Shown piece by piece: positions 32,101-33,306 of a stretch of 33,306 nucleotides of DNA; position 1 is the first letter of the stretch, and the number at the start of each line of letters is the position of its first letter. Below the pieces are notes generated by a model that had not been told where the DNA came from, made no database searches, and worked only from the letters and a program-made list of their open reading frames with translations. The position numbers and the translations under genes were made by a program. This DNA is from SFTH01 sp051878085 (GTDB lineage Bacteria > Bacillota > Clostridia > Christensenellales > Aristaeellaceae), in assembly GCA_051878085.1 (NCBI GenBank), contig JBJEJN010000181.1, positions 1-33,306 on the forward strand, in the 5' to 3' direction.

Positions 32101-33198
32101 TGCGAACTTCTCGAAGGGCCACTTGGGGAACTTGACCACCACGTAGTCCAGCGTGGGCTCGAAGCAGGCGCAGGTCTTGCCCGTGACCTCGTTCCTGATC
32201 TCGTCCAGGGTGTAGCCCAGGGCGATCTGGGTGGTGACCTTCGCGATGGGGTAGCCGGTGGCCTTGCTGGCCAGCGCCGACGAGCGCGACACGCGGGGGT
32301 TGACCTCGATCACCGCGTACTCGAAGCTGTCCGGGTTCAGCGCAAACTGGCAGTTGCAGCCGCCCACGATGCCCAGCGCGGTGATGATGTTCAGCGAGGC
32401 GCTGCGCAGCATCTGGTACTCCTTGTCGGAGAGGGTGAGCGCGGGGGCGACCACGATGGAGTCGCCGGTGTGGATGCCCACCGGATCGAAGTTCTCCATG
32501 GAGCACACGGCGATGACGTTGCCCACGGAGTCGCGCATGACCTCGAACTCGATCTCCTTCCATCCGGCGATGCACTTTTCGATCAGCACCTGAGTGATGG
32601 GAGACATGTCCAGACCCGTGCGGGCGATTTCTTTGAGCTCCTCCGCATTGTCGGCTACGCCGCCGCCTGCGCCGCCCAGCGTGAAGGCGGGGCGCACGAT
32701 CACCGGATAGCCGATCCGTTCGGCGATCTCCAGCGCGCGGGGCACGTCGTTTGCGATCTCGGAGGGGATGGTGGGCTCGCCGATCTCCGTCATGGTGTCC
32801 TTGAACAGCTGGCGATCCTCCGCCTTGTCGATGGCCTCGGCGTTGGTGCCGATCAGCCGCACGCCGTGCTTCTCCAGGAAGCCCTCCTTGGAGAGCTGCA
32901 TGGCGATGGTCAGGCCCGTCTGTCCGCCCAGACCCGCCAGCATGCTGTCGGGCTTCTCGTGCTCGATGATGCGCTTGACGGTCTGGGCCGTCAGGGGCTC
33001 CAGGTAGATTTCGTCCGCCAGTGCGCGGTCGGTCATGATGGTGGCGGGGTTGGAGTTCACCAGCACCACGTTGATGCCCGCCGCCTTCAGCACACGGCAG
33101 GCCTGCGCGCCGGCGTAGTCGAACTCGGCGGCCTGGCCGATGACGATCGGGCCGGAGCCGATCATCAGCACCTTCTTGATGTCCTTGTTCAGCGGCAT
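29173..33198 (-). CDS. carB-dapF: Carbamoyl-phosphate synthase large subunit fused to diaminopimelate epimerase
   Basis: This is one uninterrupted 1341-residue frame. Residues 1 to about 1060 are full-length CarB: two carbamoyl-phosphate synthetase halves with ATP-grasp domains (first half starts VLMIGSGPIVIGQAAEFDYA, second VVLGSGPIRIGQGIEFDY) and a C-terminal regulatory MGS domain. Residues about 1064-1341 are full-length DapF: FAKMQSTGNDYIVIDN (Met1070 aligns near the usual DapF start), AGNCIRCVGKYLY with one catalytic Cys and ETMACGTGACAAVV with the other. The linker is only a few residues. No Shine-Dalgarno precedes Met1070, so separate DapF translation is unlikely. The start overlaps the carA stop by 10 nt, with GGGAGG inside carA. 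Confidence 0.93.
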   Translation of the reverse strand: MPLNKDIKKVLMIGSGPIVIGQAAEFDYAGAQACRVLKAAGINVVLVNSNPATIMTDRALADEIYLEPLTAQTVKRIIEHEKPDSMLAGLGGQTGLTIAMQLSKEGFLEKHGVRLIGTNAEAIDKAEDRQLFKDTMTEIGEPTIPSEIANDVPRALEIAERIGYPVIVRPAFTLGGAGGGVADNAEELKEIARTGLDMSPITQVLIEKCIAGWKEIEFEVMRDSVGNVIAVCSMENFDPVGIHTGDSIVVAPALTLSDKEYQMLRSASLNIITALGIVGGCNCQFALNPDSFEYAVIEVNPRVSRSSALASKATGYPIAKVTTQIALGYTLDEIRNEVTGKTCACFEPTLDYVVVKFPKWPFEKFAGASRRLGTQMKATGEVMAIAPCFEMALMKAVRGAEIKLDTLNRTDDSGVPLEYRLRVADDLRLFNIFEALKSGWSVERIHEITKIDRWFLNKLQNLANYEARIANGLSDGDYLLGKKLGYPDAALKRLSGATELPSIRSAFKMVDTCGAEFDAETPYFYSTFEDECESRTFPRSGKPVIVVLGSGPIRIGQGIEFDYSSVHCVWTLKKLGYDVAIINNNPETVSTDYDTADRLYFEPLTDEDVLRILDVEKPVGVVVAFGGQTAIKLTQTLDRAGVQILGTSAEGIDIAEDRERFDALLEKFSIRRPKGAGVQSMQEALDAANRLGYPVLLRPSYVIGGQNMTIAHENKDVERYMARILAGGIDNPVLVDKYMPGVELEVDVISDGEDVLIPGVMEHIERAGVHSGDSIAVYPPYNINDRMLETIVQSSTQLALALGTKGLVNIQYLIYQGKLHVIEVNPRASRTIPYISKVTGVPMVDIASRVMVGQRLRDLGYGTGLCQTPPYCAVKVPVFSFEKLTDANSFLSPEMKSTGEVLGVGKDLGEALFKGLVSAGIRLPHPGDEIGALLSVDEYDYYEVLGLARKFSDLGCHLYATSGTAAAISTLGIPVTPVDDLDERDSTRALLESGVINYIVYTGALRDDTIGDYIELHRRALLLGIACLTSLDTANALADIMASRYTQSNTELVDINHLRDGHQKLRFAKMQSTGNDYIVIDNRDGGIVYPESLCVKLCRSHYGVGADGIALIENSDVADARMRIYNRDGSEGRMAGNCIRCVGKYLYDNGIVPSERMCIETASGVRRLKLYTRFGKVSSVSVDMGAADLRTAALPCTLPVKRAVRYPIRIAGTLYNINCVSMGNPHCVVFTDQVDTLDLKAIGPQFENAEIFPERVNTEFVRAVNRTTLRMRCYERGSGETMACGTGACAAVVAAIENGLCDRDTDINVQVLGGILVVHASTEGVTLHGSAELVYEGELEL

Positions 33199-33306
33199 GC
33201 GTCGGCACCTCCCATCATGGAAATGAAGCGGTCAAACAAAAAAGCGGTGTCGCGGGGGCCGGAGCAGGCCTCCGGATGGAACTGCACGGTGAAGGCGTTC
33301 CACTCG
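33189..33306 (-). CDS. carA: Carbamoyl-phosphate synthase small subunit, C-terminal end (partial)
   Basis: The last 38 residues of CarA are readable at the window edge: EWNAFTVQFHPEACSGPRDT and then AFLFDRF. HPE supplies the His and Glu of the glutamine amidotransferase triad. The stop lies inside the carB start region (10-nt overlap), so carA and carB are translationally coupled. The rest of the gene is outside the window. Confidence 0.9.
   Translation of the reverse strand, partial: EWNAFTVQFHPEACSGPRDTAFLFDRFISMMGGADACR

Overview
The window looks like a chromosomal contig from a high-GC member of the Clostridia, perhaps Christensenellales. This is inferred from AGGAGG ribosome binding sites, TTGACA/TATAAT promoters with 17-bp spacers, clostridial-type protein families and a tandem glycine riboswitch before glyA. 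I found no rRNA, tRNA, phage, insertion sequence with a transposase, or CRISPR array. One 100-N scaffold gap (7107-7206) is flanked by identical 55-bp sequences and is probably an assembly artefact.

Layout, left to right: (1) 1-4880, a ribose/AI-2-type ABC importer operon (binding protein, double ATPase, two permeases) with an unusually structured spacer after the first gene. (2) 4893-6072, a small CxxC protein on the minus strand, divergent from mntP, which follows a yybP-ykoY manganese riboswitch and terminator. (3) 6164-8794, a PepE/S51-like protein, then a tandem glycine riboswitch and glyA. (4) 8806-13587, single genes: an aldose epimerase-like protein, a DUF985 cupin, a YjjG-type nucleotidase, an NSS transporter and a YczE/YitT-type membrane protein. 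(5) 13620-21724, an oligopeptide system: the binding protein on the minus strand, divergent from oppBCDF, alanine racemase and an M20 peptidase. (6) 21730-21856, a 127-bp palindromic element with perfect 19-bp terminal inverted repeats between convergent genes. (7) 21868-27650, a cobamide locus. (8) 27779-29157, a ROK-family regulator with a dyad in its leader. (9) 29173-33306, the end of carA and a carB-dapF fusion, both on the minus strand.

The cobamide locus is the most interesting region. Its plus-strand operon encodes a TIM-barrel protein that fits CbiR (cobamide remodelling), then CobT, CobU, CobS, a degenerate CobU-like protein, a CobC-like phosphatase and an FMN-type split-barrel protein. 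No corrin-ring genes are present, so the operon reads as lower-ligand removal and rebuilding. The only cobalamin riboswitch lies on the opposite strand and points at a C39-like cysteine peptidase homologue. The cob promoter instead carries a perfect 12-bp palindrome between -35 and -10. The other standout is the CarB-DapF fusion, one 1341-residue protein joining carbamoyl-phosphate synthesis to diaminopimelate epimerisation.
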